DNA from: Bradyrhizobium altum
Lineage (GTDB): Bacteria > Pseudomonadota > Alphaproteobacteria > Rhizobiales > Xanthobacteraceae
NCBI RefSeq assembly: GCF_020889705.1
Contig: NZ_JACMYP010000030.1
Span: 1 to 50,272 of the forward strand
Reading direction: 5' to 3'
Length of the DNA stretch: 50,272 bases
In this document: positions 10,355 to 19,054 of the stretch, piece after piece
How positions within the stretch are numbered: the stretch's first letter is position 1
How the letters are laid out: each line of letters starts with the position of its first letter
Position numbers and translations under genes: made by a program
The notes under the pieces: model-generated
What the model was told of the DNA's origin: nothing
What the model saw: only the letters and a program-made list of their open reading frames with translations
Databases searched by the model: none

Positions 10355-11254
10355 TCAGTGCAATCCCACCTGGCCGGCTTCCCAGCCCAGCATCGCCTGC
10401 TTGCGGGTGATGCCCCAGTGATAGCCGGTCAGCGCGCCGCTCTTGCCGAGTGCGCGATGGCAGGGCACCACGAACGACACCGGATTGCGGCCAACCGCGG
10501 CGCCGACGGCGCGCGAGGCCTTCGGGCTGCTGATCTTGCTCGCAATGTCGGAATAGCTCACCGCGCGGCCCATCGGGACTTTGAGCAGCGTTTCCCACAC
10601 CCGCACCTCGAAGTCGGTGCCGATCAAGACGACGCGCAGCGGCTGATCCGCCCGCCACAACCGTGTATCGAACACGCGCTGCGCCAGTGCGGTGGTGCCG
10701 TCGGTATCCTCGACAAAGGTCGCGTTCGGCCAGCGGCGTTTCATGTCGGCAAACGCGGTCTGCTCGTCGCCGGGGTCGGCGAAGGCAAGCCCCGCGAGCC
10801 CGCGGTCGGTTGCGATCACGATCGCGGTGCCGAACGGTGAGGGGTGGAAGCCGAAGCGCAGCGTCATGCCGCCGCCGCCGGTCTTCCATTCGCCTGGAGA
10901 CATCGCCTCATGCGTGACGAACAGATCGTGCAGCCGTCCCGGTCCCGAGAGACCCGAGTCGAGTGCGGCGTCGAGCACGCTGGCGGAATCGCGCAGCAGG
11001 TTCTTGGCGTGGTCGAGGGTCAGCGCCTGCATGAAGGCCTTCGGCGTCAACCCGGCCCAGCGGCGGAACAGATGGTGCAGTTCATCCGGCGTCACGGCGG
11101 CGGCATCGGCCATCGCTTCGATGGTCGGCTGCGCGCGCCAGTGCTCCGAAATGAACGCGATGGCGCGCCGCACCGAGTCGTAGTCGCGCAGCGCGGCGCT
11201 CTGGTGGAAGCCCGGCTTGGCCAGGCGCTGGTCATGGATGGCGAGTGTCATCAT
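10355..11254 (-). CDS. AraC-HTH / methylated-DNA-protein cysteine methyltransferase fusion
   Basis: A 299-residue protein joining an AraC-type DNA-binding domain (residues about 28-125) to an O6-alkylguanine-DNA alkyltransferase domain (about 130-295). The acceptor cysteine is Cys265 in FVVPCHRALG, with the winged-helix part MGRAVSYSDIA before it. It removes alkyl groups from guanine or thymine suicidally and may activate repair genes. The N-terminal zinc domain of true Ada, with its phosphotriester-acceptor cysteine, is absent. Starts at 11254 (ATG-ATG) or ATG 11275 are possible; an in-frame TTG at 11305 touches a repeat element and is less likely. Confidence 0.9.
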   Translation of the reverse strand: MMTLAIHDQRLAKPGFHQSAALRDYDSVRRAIAFISEHWRAQPTIEAMADAAAVTPDELHHLFRRWAGLTPKAFMQALTLDHAKNLLRDSASVLDAALDSGLSGPGRLHDLFVTHEAMSPGEWKTGGGGMTLRFGFHPSPFGTAIVIATDRGLAGLAFADPGDEQTAFADMKRRWPNATFVEDTDGTTALAQRVFDTRLWRADQPLRVVLIGTDFEVRVWETLLKVPMGRAVSYSDIASKISSPKASRAVGAAVGRNPVSFVVPCHRALGKSGALTGYHWGITRKQAMLGWEAGQVGLH

Positions 11255-11303
11255 GCTGTCTGATTTAGGAGCCATGGCGCGTCCAAACCACCCGATTTCC
11301 GAC

Positions 11304-11352
11304 AAGCATGATCCGGAAAAGTGGGGACCGGTTTTCCGGCAAGATCATGCTT
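11304..11352. repeat. Dispersed palindrome, type A (best copy)
   Basis: Outer arms AAGCATGATC and GATCATGCTT enclose CCGGAAAAGTGGGG and CCGGTTTTCCGG. This is the most complete copy in the window, placed between two minus-strand genes. It could fold in RNA as a long hairpin. Confidence 0.8.
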
Positions 11353-11365
11353 AAGATAAGTATGA

Positions 11366-11926
11366 TCAAGCGATGGGATTGTAAGTCGGGCCGCGTTTCG
11401 CGGTGTTCAGGGCCGCAGTCAACGCCTTGGAAAGGCTTGCCTTTTCGTCCGGGCTCAAGAAGCTGCCGACGCTGACCCGGCGGCCCCGCGACACCAGGTA
11501 AAGCCGCTCGATGCCGAACTCCTCGTGCGAAATCTGCTCGAACCGCACCCAGAGCGGGTTGAGCACCCATTCGGCCACATGGCCGCGGTGACTGGTCCGG
11601 CGCACCCGCAGTTCCGACGGCGTGACGGTGATCTCTTCGCTCGCTTTGGCGGAGCGGAAATTGACCTTGAACGCCCAGTAGATCACCAGCACGTCGAGGC
11701 CGAAGAAACCGAAGATCGGCCAGGCACCGAGCCACCAGAACACCGCGCCGGCGATGAAGCTGACCACGGTGACGAACGACATCAGCACGATGAAGCCGGT
11801 GCGATTCAGCGAGCGGTGCGGCGTCAGCAGCGCCGAGAACAGTTTCGGCTCCGCCTCGGGCGCATCGACGTCGAGGTCATTGGCCCTGGGGTCTTCGCCC
11901 GGATCAAAGTCGTTGCCTGCGGTCAT
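11366..11926 (-). CDS. DUF2244 domain-containing integral membrane protein
   Basis: A 186-residue protein with an acidic N-terminus, two adjacent membrane segments (about residues 43-63 and 67-87) and a cytoplasmic C-terminal domain. The signature LTPHRSLNRTGFIVLM, the tryptophan-rich loop, and ITVTPSELRVRR match DUF2244. The function of the family is unknown. It is divergent from nth, whose ATG is only 22 bases away, so the two share a very short promoter region. Confidence 0.85.
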   Translation of the reverse strand: MTAGNDFDPGEDPRANDLDVDAPEAEPKLFSALLTPHRSLNRTGFIVLMSFVTVVSFIAGAVFWWLGAWPIFGFFGLDVLVIYWAFKVNFRSAKASEEITVTPSELRVRRTSHRGHVAEWVLNPLWVRFEQISHEEFGIERLYLVSRGRRVSVGSFLSPDEKASLSKALTAALNTAKRGPTYNPIA

Positions 11927-11948
11927 GACGTATCAGTATATCCCGTTC

Positions 11949-12734
11949 ATGGCCAAAATCATCCGCTCTCAACGCGCCAGCACCTCAAGCGTTCGGTCCG
12001 CGCCGAAGAAGAAAGCCGCGAAGGCGGCAACACCGCAGCCCAAACGCGCGGCAAAGAAGGTGGCCACCAAGGCCGCCAAGAAGGTTGTAAAACCAAAGCC
12101 ATGGACGGCGGAGGAGGTCTACGAGGCCTTCGACCGGTTCCGCAAAGCCAATCCCGAGCCGAAGGGCGAGCTCGAGCATCTCAATCCCTACACGCTGCTG
12201 GTTGCGGTGGTGTTGTCGGCGCAGGCAACCGATGCCGGCGTCAACAAGGCGACGCGGGCGCTGTTTGCAATCGCCGACACGCCGGAGAAGATGCTTGAGC
12301 TCGGCGAAGACAAGGTGCGCGACTACATCAAGACCATCGGGCTCTATCGCAACAAGGCCAGGAACGTCATCGCGCTGTCGGAGAAGCTGATCGCCGAATT
12401 CGGCGGTGAGGTGCCGCGCACCCGCGCCGAAATCGAATCATTGCCCGGCGCCGGCCGCAAGACTGCGAATGTCGTGCTCAACATGGCGTTCGGCGAACGC
12501 ACGATGGCGGTCGACACCCATGTGTTTCGCGTCGGCAACCGCACCGGACTCGCGCCCGGCAAGACGCCGCTCGAGGTCGAGCTGGGATTGGAGAAGGTGA
12601 TCCCGACCGAGTTCATGCTGCACGCCCATCATTGGCTGATCCTGCACGGCCGCTACACCTGCCTCGCCCGCGGTCCGCGTTGCGACGTGTGCCTGATCAA
12701 TGACCTTTGCCGGTGGCCGGAGAAAACCGTCTGA
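11949..12734 (+). CDS. nth: Endonuclease III (DNA glycosylase/AP lyase)
   Basis: Nth excises oxidised pyrimidines and cleaves the abasic site in base-excision repair. The 261-residue protein has the helix-hairpin-helix LPGAGRKTANVV with catalytic Lys171, Asp189 in AVDTHVFRV, and the 4Fe-4S cysteines C238-x6-C245-x2-C248-x5-C254. The first 50 residues are a Lys/Ala-rich basic extension (KKKAAKAATPQPKRAAKKVA and more) absent from E. coli Nth and likely to bind DNA non-specifically. The frame is open back to 11754, but that would overlap DUF2244; ATG 11949 is preferred. Confidence 0.96.
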   Translation: MAKIIRSQRASTSSVRSAPKKKAAKAATPQPKRAAKKVATKAAKKVVKPKPWTAEEVYEAFDRFRKANPEPKGELEHLNPYTLLVAVVLSAQATDAGVNKATRALFAIADTPEKMLELGEDKVRDYIKTIGLYRNKARNVIALSEKLIAEFGGEVPRTRAEIESLPGAGRKTANVVLNMAFGERTMAVDTHVFRVGNRTGLAPGKTPLEVELGLEKVIPTEFMLHAHHWLILHGRYTCLARGPRCDVCLINDLCRWPEKTV

Positions 12735-12756
12735 GCCATGATCGTCATGTGCTACC

Positions 12757-12853
12757 AGAGCGTTTTCGAGCGAAGTGGATGCCGGTTCGCGTGAAGAAAA
12801 CGCGTCAAAAACGAATCTGGAGCCCCGTTCCGATTCAATCGGAACGGAAAAAG
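12757..12853. repeat. Dispersed palindrome, type B (without insert)
   Basis: AGCGTTTTCGAGCGAAGTGG, then GCCGGTTCGCGTGAAGAAAACGCG, then a second inverted pair GTTCCGATT and AATCGGAAC. It fills most of the gap before the emrA-like gene. The copies at 21996 and 24686 share the arms but carry an extra inner palindrome. Confidence 0.7.
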
Positions 12854-12902
12854 GCTGTACGCGCGCCCGGCGTTCGGCGCGTGTGATTGAGGGGAGTGTG
12901 GT

Positions 12903-14054
12903 GTGGCAGCGCAGGTTCAAGACGGTCCATCACAAGTCAGCCAGACCGCGTCCGCAGCAGTGACAACACCAGCCAGGCCGCAGCCTGCGGCGAGCGGCTT
13001 CGGAAGCCGCTTCGCCATCCCGCTGTTCGCGGTGCTGGCCGCGCTTGTATTCGTCGCGGTGGCGACCACGCATTGGGACGCCTGGGTCGGCAGCGCCACG
13101 ATCCAGACCACCAATGATGCCTATGTGCGCGCCGAACTGACCCAGCTCAGCAGCCGCGTGTCCGGCGAAGTGCTCACGGTCGCCGTCTCCGATTTCCAGC
13201 GCGTCAAGACCGGCGATCTGCTGGTGCAGATCGATCCTGCCGACTATCAGGCGCAAGTCGCGCAGGCCGAGGCGGGTGTGGTCGGTGCGCAGGCCGCGCT
13301 CGATAACCTCAACAACCAGGTCGAGCTGCAATATGCGACCATCGCGCAGGCCGAGGCCGCGCGGTTGTCTGCGGAGGCGCAGCAGACCCTGGCACGTCAG
13401 GAGCAAGAGCGTCAGCAGTCGCTGTCGCAAACCGACGCCGGTACGCGGCAGCGGCTCGAGCAGGCCACCGCATCCTATGCCAAGTCGGAGGCCGACGTGC
13501 AGGCCAGCCGTGCGGTGATCGCTGCGCAGCGCCATCAGCTCGAGGTCCTGCAAGGCACCAAGAAGCAGCGCGCCGCCGACCTCGACGCCGCCAGGGCGCT
13601 GCTGGCATCGGCCAAGCTCAAGCTTGGATACACCAGGATCGTCGCGCCGTTCGACGGCGTCACCGGCGAGCGCCAGGTGCAGCCGGGCGACTACGTCAAC
13701 ATCGGCACCAATCTGATCAATGTCGTGCCGCTGCCGAACGTTTATGTGATCGCCAACTACAAGGAAACCCAGCTGACCAACGTCAAGCCGGGCCAGCCGG
13801 TCGAGGTGACCGTCGACACATTCTCCGGCCAGACGCTGCGCGGCGTTGTCGAACGCATCGCACCGGCGAGCGGCTCGCAATTCGCGCTGCTGCCGCCCGA
13901 CAACGCCACCGGCAATTTCACCAAGGTGGTGCAGCGCATCCCGGTGCGTATCCAGTTCGACAAGGGCCAGCCGTTGCTCGAGCGCCTGCTGCCGGGCATG
14001 TCGGTGGTGACGCAGATCAACACCGGCGAGGCGGTCACCAATGGCGGAAAGTGA
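12903..14054 (+). CDS. EmrA/HlyD-family membrane fusion protein of an efflux pump
   Basis: A 383-residue periplasmic adaptor. It has a short cytoplasmic N-terminus, one membrane segment (about residues 38-56), a biotinyl-lipoyl half motif (TNDAYVRAELTQLSSRVSGE), a long Gln/Ala-rich coiled coil (about 115-230), and the second lipoyl half IVAPFDGVTGERQVQPGDYV. Such proteins link an inner-membrane DHA2 transporter to an outer-membrane channel. It starts at GTG, with GGGGAG 7 bases upstream. Its last 14 bases overlap the start of the next gene, so the two are translationally coupled. No TolC-type gene is nearby. Confidence 0.92.
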   Translation: MAAQVQDGPSQVSQTASAAVTTPARPQPAASGFGSRFAIPLFAVLAALVFVAVATTHWDAWVGSATIQTTNDAYVRAELTQLSSRVSGEVLTVAVSDFQRVKTGDLLVQIDPADYQAQVAQAEAGVVGAQAALDNLNNQVELQYATIAQAEAARLSAEAQQTLARQEQERQQSLSQTDAGTRQRLEQATASYAKSEADVQASRAVIAAQRHQLEVLQGTKKQRAADLDAARALLASAKLKLGYTRIVAPFDGVTGERQVQPGDYVNIGTNLINVVPLPNVYVIANYKETQLTNVKPGQPVEVTVDTFSGQTLRGVVERIAPASGSQFALLPPDNATGNFTKVVQRIPVRIQFDKGQPLLERLLPGMSVVTQINTGEAVTNGGK

Positions 14055-15669
14055 CGAGCGCGAGCGCGGTCCGGTCTCGCGCGGCGATGTCGCGCGCTAC
14101 CCGCTGTTCGCCGTCGTCGCCGTGCTGCTCGGCGCGTTCCTGGCGAATTTCGACAGCCGGTTGACCTCGGTCGGCCTGCCCGACCTGCGGGGCGCTTTCT
14201 CGCTCACCTTCGACGAGGGGGCCTGGCTCTCGACCGCCGCCATCGGCTCGCAGATATTCATCGCGCCCGCGGTGGCCTGGCTCGCCACCGCGTTCGGTCT
14301 GCGCCGCGTGCTCGGGATTCCGAGCCTGGTGTATGCCGTGGTCTCGCTGACCATCCCGTTCGTGCACGACTACACGACGCTGATCGTGCTCAGCATCGCC
14401 CACGGCATGCTGCTCGGCACCTTCGTGCCCGCGACGCTGATGATCATCCTGCGCAACCTGCCGATCCGCTGGTGGCTGCCGGCGATCGCGATGTATTCGA
14501 TCCGCGTCGGCTTCGCGCTGGACTCGTCGAGCTCCCTTGTCGGCTTCTATGTCGAGCATCTCGGTTGGCCGTGGCTGTACTGGCAGGGCGCGGTGATCGC
14601 GCCGCTGATGGGGTTGATGGTGTATCTCGGCACGCCGAATGAGCCGGTCAATCGCGACCTGCTGCACCATGCCGATTGGGGCGGCATGCTGCTGCTCGGC
14701 GCCGGCCTGGCGTTGGTCTATGCCGGCCTCGATCAGGGCAACCGGCTGGACTGGTTGTCGTCGGGCACCGTGATGGCGCTGCTGATCGGCGGCGGGCTTT
14801 TGATCATCGCCTTCATGATCAACGAGACGGTCGCGCGCCGGCCGTGGGCGCATTTCAACGTGCTGTTCTCGCGCAATATCGGGCTCTCGCTGATCGTCAT
14901 CCTGCTGTACACGCTGACCAGCCTGTCGAACTCGTCGCTGGTGCCGAATTTCCTCGGCACCATCGGCGCGCTGCGGCCGGAGCAGTCGGGCGTGCTGCTG
15001 TTCACCTACGGCGCGCTGCCGATGTTCGTGCTGGTGCCGATCTCGATTGTCCTGTTGCGTCACCTCGATCCGCGCATCGTCGTGGTGCTCGGATTCTCGG
15101 CATTCGCGGCCGCCAATCTCTGGGGCACGCAGCTGAGCCATGTCTGGGCGCGCGAGGACTTCGTCGGCATCGTCCTGCTCACGTCGGTCGGGCAGGCGTT
15201 CACGCTGCTGCCGATCATCATCATGGCGCTGTCCAATTCCGATCCGTCGCGGGCGACGGCGTTCGCGGCCTATATCCAGATCATGCGGCTCGGCGGCGCC
15301 GAGATCGGCATCGCCCTGATGGGCACCTGGCTGCGCGTTCGCGAGCAGATCCATTCGAACTATCTCGGACAGCACGTCCAGAGCGGCGATGTCGACGTCG
15401 TGAACCTGCTGAAGCGGTTGGCGGGTGAATTTTCCGGCCACGGCATCGGGGCGGCGACGGGACGCGCCATCGGCACGCTCGCGGCGCTGGTGCAGCGCGA
15501 GGCCAACACGCTCGCCTACATTGACGGCTTCTGGCTGTGTTTCTGGATCGCGATCCTGGCGCTGTTCCTGGTCGCCCTGATCACGCGCGCGCCGCAGGGC
15601 CCGCTGTCGCCGGTGCCGCTTGGCTTCGTGAAGAACGCGCTGCGCAAGCCAGACACCGCCGCTTCCTGA
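14041..15669 (+). CDS. DHA2-family MFS multidrug exporter (EmrB-like)
   Basis: A 542-residue inner-membrane proton antiporter with about 14 hydrophobic segments. The N-terminal pattern ANFDSRLTSVGLPDLRGAF and SAHGMLLGTF-type segment near residue 120 (IAHGMLLGTFVPATLMIIL) match the DHA2 family. It overlaps the adaptor gene by 14 bases, giving a pump-adaptor pair. The polyketide synthase gene follows after 146 bases on the same strand, so the pump may export the polyketide, although a separate promoter and an unrelated drug substrate are equally possible. Confidence 0.9.
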   Translation: MAESDERERGPVSRGDVARYPLFAVVAVLLGAFLANFDSRLTSVGLPDLRGAFSLTFDEGAWLSTAAIGSQIFIAPAVAWLATAFGLRRVLGIPSLVYAVVSLTIPFVHDYTTLIVLSIAHGMLLGTFVPATLMIILRNLPIRWWLPAIAMYSIRVGFALDSSSSLVGFYVEHLGWPWLYWQGAVIAPLMGLMVYLGTPNEPVNRDLLHHADWGGMLLLGAGLALVYAGLDQGNRLDWLSSGTVMALLIGGGLLIIAFMINETVARRPWAHFNVLFSRNIGLSLIVILLYTLTSLSNSSLVPNFLGTIGALRPEQSGVLLFTYGALPMFVLVPISIVLLRHLDPRIVVVLGFSAFAAANLWGTQLSHVWAREDFVGIVLLTSVGQAFTLLPIIIMALSNSDPSRATAFAAYIQIMRLGGAEIGIALMGTWLRVREQIHSNYLGQHVQSGDVDVVNLLKRLAGEFSGHGIGAATGRAIGTLAALVQREANTLAYIDGFWLCFWIAILALFLVALITRAPQGPLSPVPLGFVKNALRKPDTAAS

Positions 15670-15815
15670 TTTGCGAACGGTGCGGCGCGGGTATCGCCGG
15701 GGGCTTGCCGCTGCCAGAGTCAATTTATAGTGAATGCGGCGCTCCAGCTATCTCGCGGGCGCCTGAAATATTTTGCACGCCGCGTGGTTCCACAAGCGGG
15801 GGAACGGGAGCCACG
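15670..15815 (+). promoter_or_regulatory. Probable promoter region of the polyketide cassette
   Basis: This 146-base gap separates the EmrB-like gene from the polyketide synthase. TTGCCG at 15705 and TATAGT at 15726 could be -35 and -10 boxes, but the 15-base spacer is short, so the call is weak. GGGAG precedes the ATG at 15816. Confidence 0.35.
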
Positions 15816-16877
15816 ATGATCGAGACCAAGCAGACGGCCGCGCTTGTTTCCATGGCGACGGCGGTTCCACCGCATCTATTCCATCAGGGACAAATCCTGC
15901 AGGCCGCGCGCGGCCTTCTCGCCGACCGCTATCCGGAGTTCGAGACGCTCTCCAGCCTGTTCGCCAACACCGGCATCCAGCATCGCTACGGCGTGAAGCC
16001 GATCGAGTGGTATCTCGAACGGCGTGGCTGGCCGGAGCGAACGCAGGCCTTCCTGGAAGGCGCGGAGGCGCTGTTCGTCGATGTCGCCCGCAAGGCGTTG
16101 ACCCGTGCCGACCTGACCGGCAGCGACATCGATATCGTGGTCACGGTATGCTCGACGGGCATCGCCACGCCGACGCTGGAGGCGCGCGTCGCCGGCAAGC
16201 TCGGCCTGCGGACCGATGTGTCGCGCGTGCCGGTGTTCGGCCTCGGCTGCGCCGGCGGCGTGTCCGGCCTGTCGATCGCGGCGCGGCTGGCGCAGGCGCA
16301 GCCAGGCGCGAATGTGCTGCTGGTTGCGCTCGAACTCTGCACGCTCGCGGTCCGCCACGATGAGCTCACCAAGGCGAATATCGTCGCGGCCAGCCTGTTC
16401 GGCGACGGCGCCGCTGCGATCGTGCTGCGCGCCGGCGACGGCGGCGCGACGCGGATCGAGGCGGCCGGCGAAAAGCTGTGGCCGGATACGCTCGGCATCA
16501 TGGGTTGGACGGTCGATCCGGAAGGCTTCGGCGTCGTCTTTCAGCGCACCATTCCGGATTTCGTCCGCGACCATGTCGGACCGGCGGTTGCTGAGATTCT
16601 GGCTCGGATGGAGCTGACGGCCGATGACATCGATCGCTTCCTCTGTCATCCCGGCGGCGCCAAGGTCATCGCCGCGCTGGAGCGGGCGCTCGCGCTTGAT
16701 CAGGGCACGCTCGATCACGAACGCGACGTCATTGCTGCCTGCGGCAACATGTCGGCCCCGACGGTTCTCTTCGTCCTCGAACGCGCCCGCGCCAAGGGCT
16801 TGCCGCCGCGCTCGCTGCTCACGGCGCTCGGCCCTGGCTTCACGCTCAGCTGCGTCGCGCTCAGGCACGCGGCATGA
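15816..16877 (+). CDS. Type III polyketide synthase (chalcone synthase superfamily)
   Basis: A 353-residue homodimeric-type ketosynthase that extends an acyl-CoA with malonyl-CoA and cyclises the product. The catalytic triad is visible: Cys145 in GLGCAGGVSG, His278 in FLCHPGGAKV and Asn311 in CGNMSAP, with GFGVVFQRTIPDFV near 237 as in bacterial alkylpyrone/alkylresorcinol synthases (BpsA, ArsB types). The next gene encodes an ICMT-family methyltransferase and overlaps it by four bases (ATGA), the arrangement known for Bacillus subtilis bpsA-bpsB. The product is therefore probably a methylated alkyl-pyrone or alkyl-resorcinol; starter chain length is unknown. Confidence 0.93.
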   Translation: MIETKQTAALVSMATAVPPHLFHQGQILQAARGLLADRYPEFETLSSLFANTGIQHRYGVKPIEWYLERRGWPERTQAFLEGAEALFVDVARKALTRADLTGSDIDIVVTVCSTGIATPTLEARVAGKLGLRTDVSRVPVFGLGCAGGVSGLSIAARLAQAQPGANVLLVALELCTLAVRHDELTKANIVAASLFGDGAAAIVLRAGDGGATRIEAAGEKLWPDTLGIMGWTVDPEGFGVVFQRTIPDFVRDHVGPAVAEILARMELTADDIDRFLCHPGGAKVIAALERALALDQGTLDHERDVIAACGNMSAPTVLFVLERARAKGLPPRSLLTALGPGFTLSCVALRHAA

Positions 16878-17386
16878 GCTTCGCTTCGGTCATCCTTGCG
16901 CTGGTCACCTTGCAGCGTCTCGGCGAGCTCGTGCTGTCCCGTCGCAACACGGAGCGGCTGCTGGCGCGCGGCGCGATCGAGGTCGGCGCGAGGCATTACC
17001 CGCTCATTGTGCTGGTTCACGCCGGCTGGCTCGCCGCGCTGTGGATCTGGGGCCGCAACCAGGATGTCAACCTGGCCATACTGGCGGCCCTTCTGCTGCT
17101 GCAAGGCTTGCGGTTGTGGATCCTCGCTGCGCTCGGACCGCGATGGACCACGCGGATCATCGTCTTGCCGGGCGCGCCGCTGGTCGCATCCGGGCCGTAC
17201 CGATATTTTCCGCATCCAAACTATGCCGTCGTCGTCGGTGAGATCGCGCTGCTTCCGCTCGCACTGCATCTGCCGGTGCTGGCGCTGATTTTCACCTTGC
17301 TCAATCTCGCGGTGCTCGCGATCCGAATTCGCGCCGAGAGCCGTGCTCTCTCGGTGGCGGACTGGCCGCGCGTCAGCACGCCATGA
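16874..17386 (+). CDS. Isoprenylcysteine carboxyl methyltransferase-family protein (BpsB-like)
   Basis: A 170-residue membrane methyltransferase with about four hydrophobic segments and the conserved C-terminal motif GPYRYFPHPNYAVVVGEI, which binds S-adenosylmethionine. Bacteria lack prenylated CaaX proteins; in B. subtilis the analogous BpsB methylates the hydroxyl of alkylpyrones made by the neighbouring type III polyketide synthase. ATGA overlaps at both ends couple it to the synthase before it and the exporter after it. O-methylation of the synthase product is therefore the best prediction. Confidence 0.88.
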   Translation: MSFASVILALVTLQRLGELVLSRRNTERLLARGAIEVGARHYPLIVLVHAGWLAALWIWGRNQDVNLAILAALLLLQGLRLWILAALGPRWTTRIIVLPGAPLVASGPYRYFPHPNYAVVVGEIALLPLALHLPVLALIFTLLNLAVLAIRIRAESRALSVADWPRVSTP

Positions 17387-18951
17387 GCGACCGGGCGGAG
17401 CATCGCACCGACAGCCCATCGGCTGCGACCTGGGCAGGCTTCCTCCTGATGTGCTTCGGCATGTTCATGGCGATCCTCGACATCCAGGTCGTCGCGACTT
17501 CGTTGCCGACGATCCAGCGCGCGCTTGCGATCTCGCCTTCCGCGATGAGCTGGATCCAGACCGCCTATTTGATCGCGGAGGTGATCGCGATCCCGCTGAC
17601 CGGATTGTTCACCCATGCGCTGTCGTTGCGATGGCTGTTCGCGATCGCCGTGAGCCTGTTCACCATCGCCTCGGTCGGCTGCGCCTTCAGTGGCGGCTTT
17701 GCCGTGCTGCTGGTGTTTCGCGTGCTGCAGGGATTTTCCGGCGGCGTCCTGATCCCTGCGGTGTTCTCCGCCGTGTTCATGTTGTTCCCGGCGCGGCTTC
17801 ATCCCGTGGCCACCACGATCGGCGGCGTCGTCGCGGTGCTTGCGCCGACCGTTGGACCGGTCGTCGGCGGCTGGATCACGCAGACCTGGTCGTGGCCGTG
17901 GCTGTTCCTGATCAACCTGATTCCGGGAACGATCGCGGCCACGGTCACGCCGCTGCTGCTTCCGAAGGAGGGCGTGCACCTCCGCGCGTTCGCCAGACTG
18001 GACAGATGGTCGCTGGTCCTGCTCGCAGCGGCGCTCGCAAGCCTCATGATCGGCTTGAAGGAAGCGCCGCAGCGCGGCTGGGTCTCGATGCTTTGCCTGA
18101 GCCTGCTGATCGGAAGCATGGCCGGGATCGCGCTGCTGATCCGGCGCACGCTCCGCGCGGCGGATCCGATCGCGCGATTGAACTTGTTCAGGCGGCGTTC
18201 GTTCGCGATCGGCTGCGCCCTGAGCTTCTGCCTCGGCATCGGCCTGTATGGATCGACCTATCTGATGCCGGTATTCCTCGCCTTCGTCCGCCGCCATGAC
18301 GCCTTCGAGATCGGCACCATCATGCTGGTCACGGGGGTTGCGCAGCTGATCGCCGCGCCGCTCGCGGCAATCCTCGAAAGCCGCGTCGGCGCGCTCTTGT
18401 TGACTGCTACAGGCTTCGCCTTGTTCGCGCTCGGTCTCGGGTTGAGCGCTTTTCAGCCGCGCACCGCGGATTTCGGCGAGATGTTTTGGCCGCAGATCGT
18501 GCGCGGCGTCGCGATCATGTTCTGCCTGCTGCCGCCGACGCGCATTGCGCTGGGCACCCTGCCGGAGGCGGAGGTTGCCGACGCCAGCGGATTGTTCAAC
18601 CTGATGCGCAATCTGGGGGGCGCGATCGGGATCGCCTTGATCGATACCATCCTCTATGGGCAAAGCCCTGTTCATGGCGAGGCGTTTCGTGCGCGCCTGC
18701 TCGCAGGAGACGTCACCGCGGCACAGGCGATCGGGCTCGATCCGAAGTTGCTGATCGACCGTCCGCCGGGTCCGCCTGATGACGCGACGGTGGCGTTTAT
18801 CCGGCCGCTGGTCGAACGGGCATCGCTCGCACTCAGCGTCAACGAGGCATGGGCGATGCTCGCCTGCGTGGCGATCGTCGGGCTTCTGCTGGTGCCATTG
18901 GCGCGCGATCGGATGCCCTCTCCACCGTCGGTGCCTTCAGAGCCGGTCTAG
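17383..18951 (+). CDS. DHA2-family MFS exporter, third gene of the polyketide cassette
   Basis: A 522-residue inner-membrane transporter with about 14 hydrophobic segments. The start FLLMCFGMFMAILDIQVVATSLPTI and WIQTAYLIAEVIAIPLTG are typical of EmrB/QacA drug antiporters. Its ATG overlaps the methyltransferase stop, so it is translated together with the lipid-polyketide enzymes and is the most likely exporter of their product. It is paralogous to the pump at 14041 but lacks a neighbouring adaptor of its own. Confidence 0.9.
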   Translation: MSDRAEHRTDSPSAATWAGFLLMCFGMFMAILDIQVVATSLPTIQRALAISPSAMSWIQTAYLIAEVIAIPLTGLFTHALSLRWLFAIAVSLFTIASVGCAFSGGFAVLLVFRVLQGFSGGVLIPAVFSAVFMLFPARLHPVATTIGGVVAVLAPTVGPVVGGWITQTWSWPWLFLINLIPGTIAATVTPLLLPKEGVHLRAFARLDRWSLVLLAAALASLMIGLKEAPQRGWVSMLCLSLLIGSMAGIALLIRRTLRAADPIARLNLFRRRSFAIGCALSFCLGIGLYGSTYLMPVFLAFVRRHDAFEIGTIMLVTGVAQLIAAPLAAILESRVGALLLTATGFALFALGLGLSAFQPRTADFGEMFWPQIVRGVAIMFCLLPPTRIALGTLPEAEVADASGLFNLMRNLGGAIGIALIDTILYGQSPVHGEAFRARLLAGDVTAAQAIGLDPKLLIDRPPGPPDDATVAFIRPLVERASLALSVNEAWAMLACVAIVGLLLVPLARDRMPSPPSVPSEPV

Positions 18952-19054
18952 CTGCGGCCGTGCTCCTTGACCTGCTTTTCTCATCGGAGGCGATGGCCGA
19001 AATCGCCACCGGCTTCCCTCCGAACAGCCCCGGCCTCCCGCCGCCTCGTAGAGC

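Noticed and set aside
14035..15723. 562-codon minus-strand frame opposite the EmrB-like gene
   Set aside because: The translation is low-complexity Arg/Gln/Asp/His sequence typical of antisense frames of membrane proteins.
17221..18675. 484-codon minus-strand frame opposite the second DHA2 gene
   Set aside because: Same antisense pattern, with no start context and no recognisable domain.
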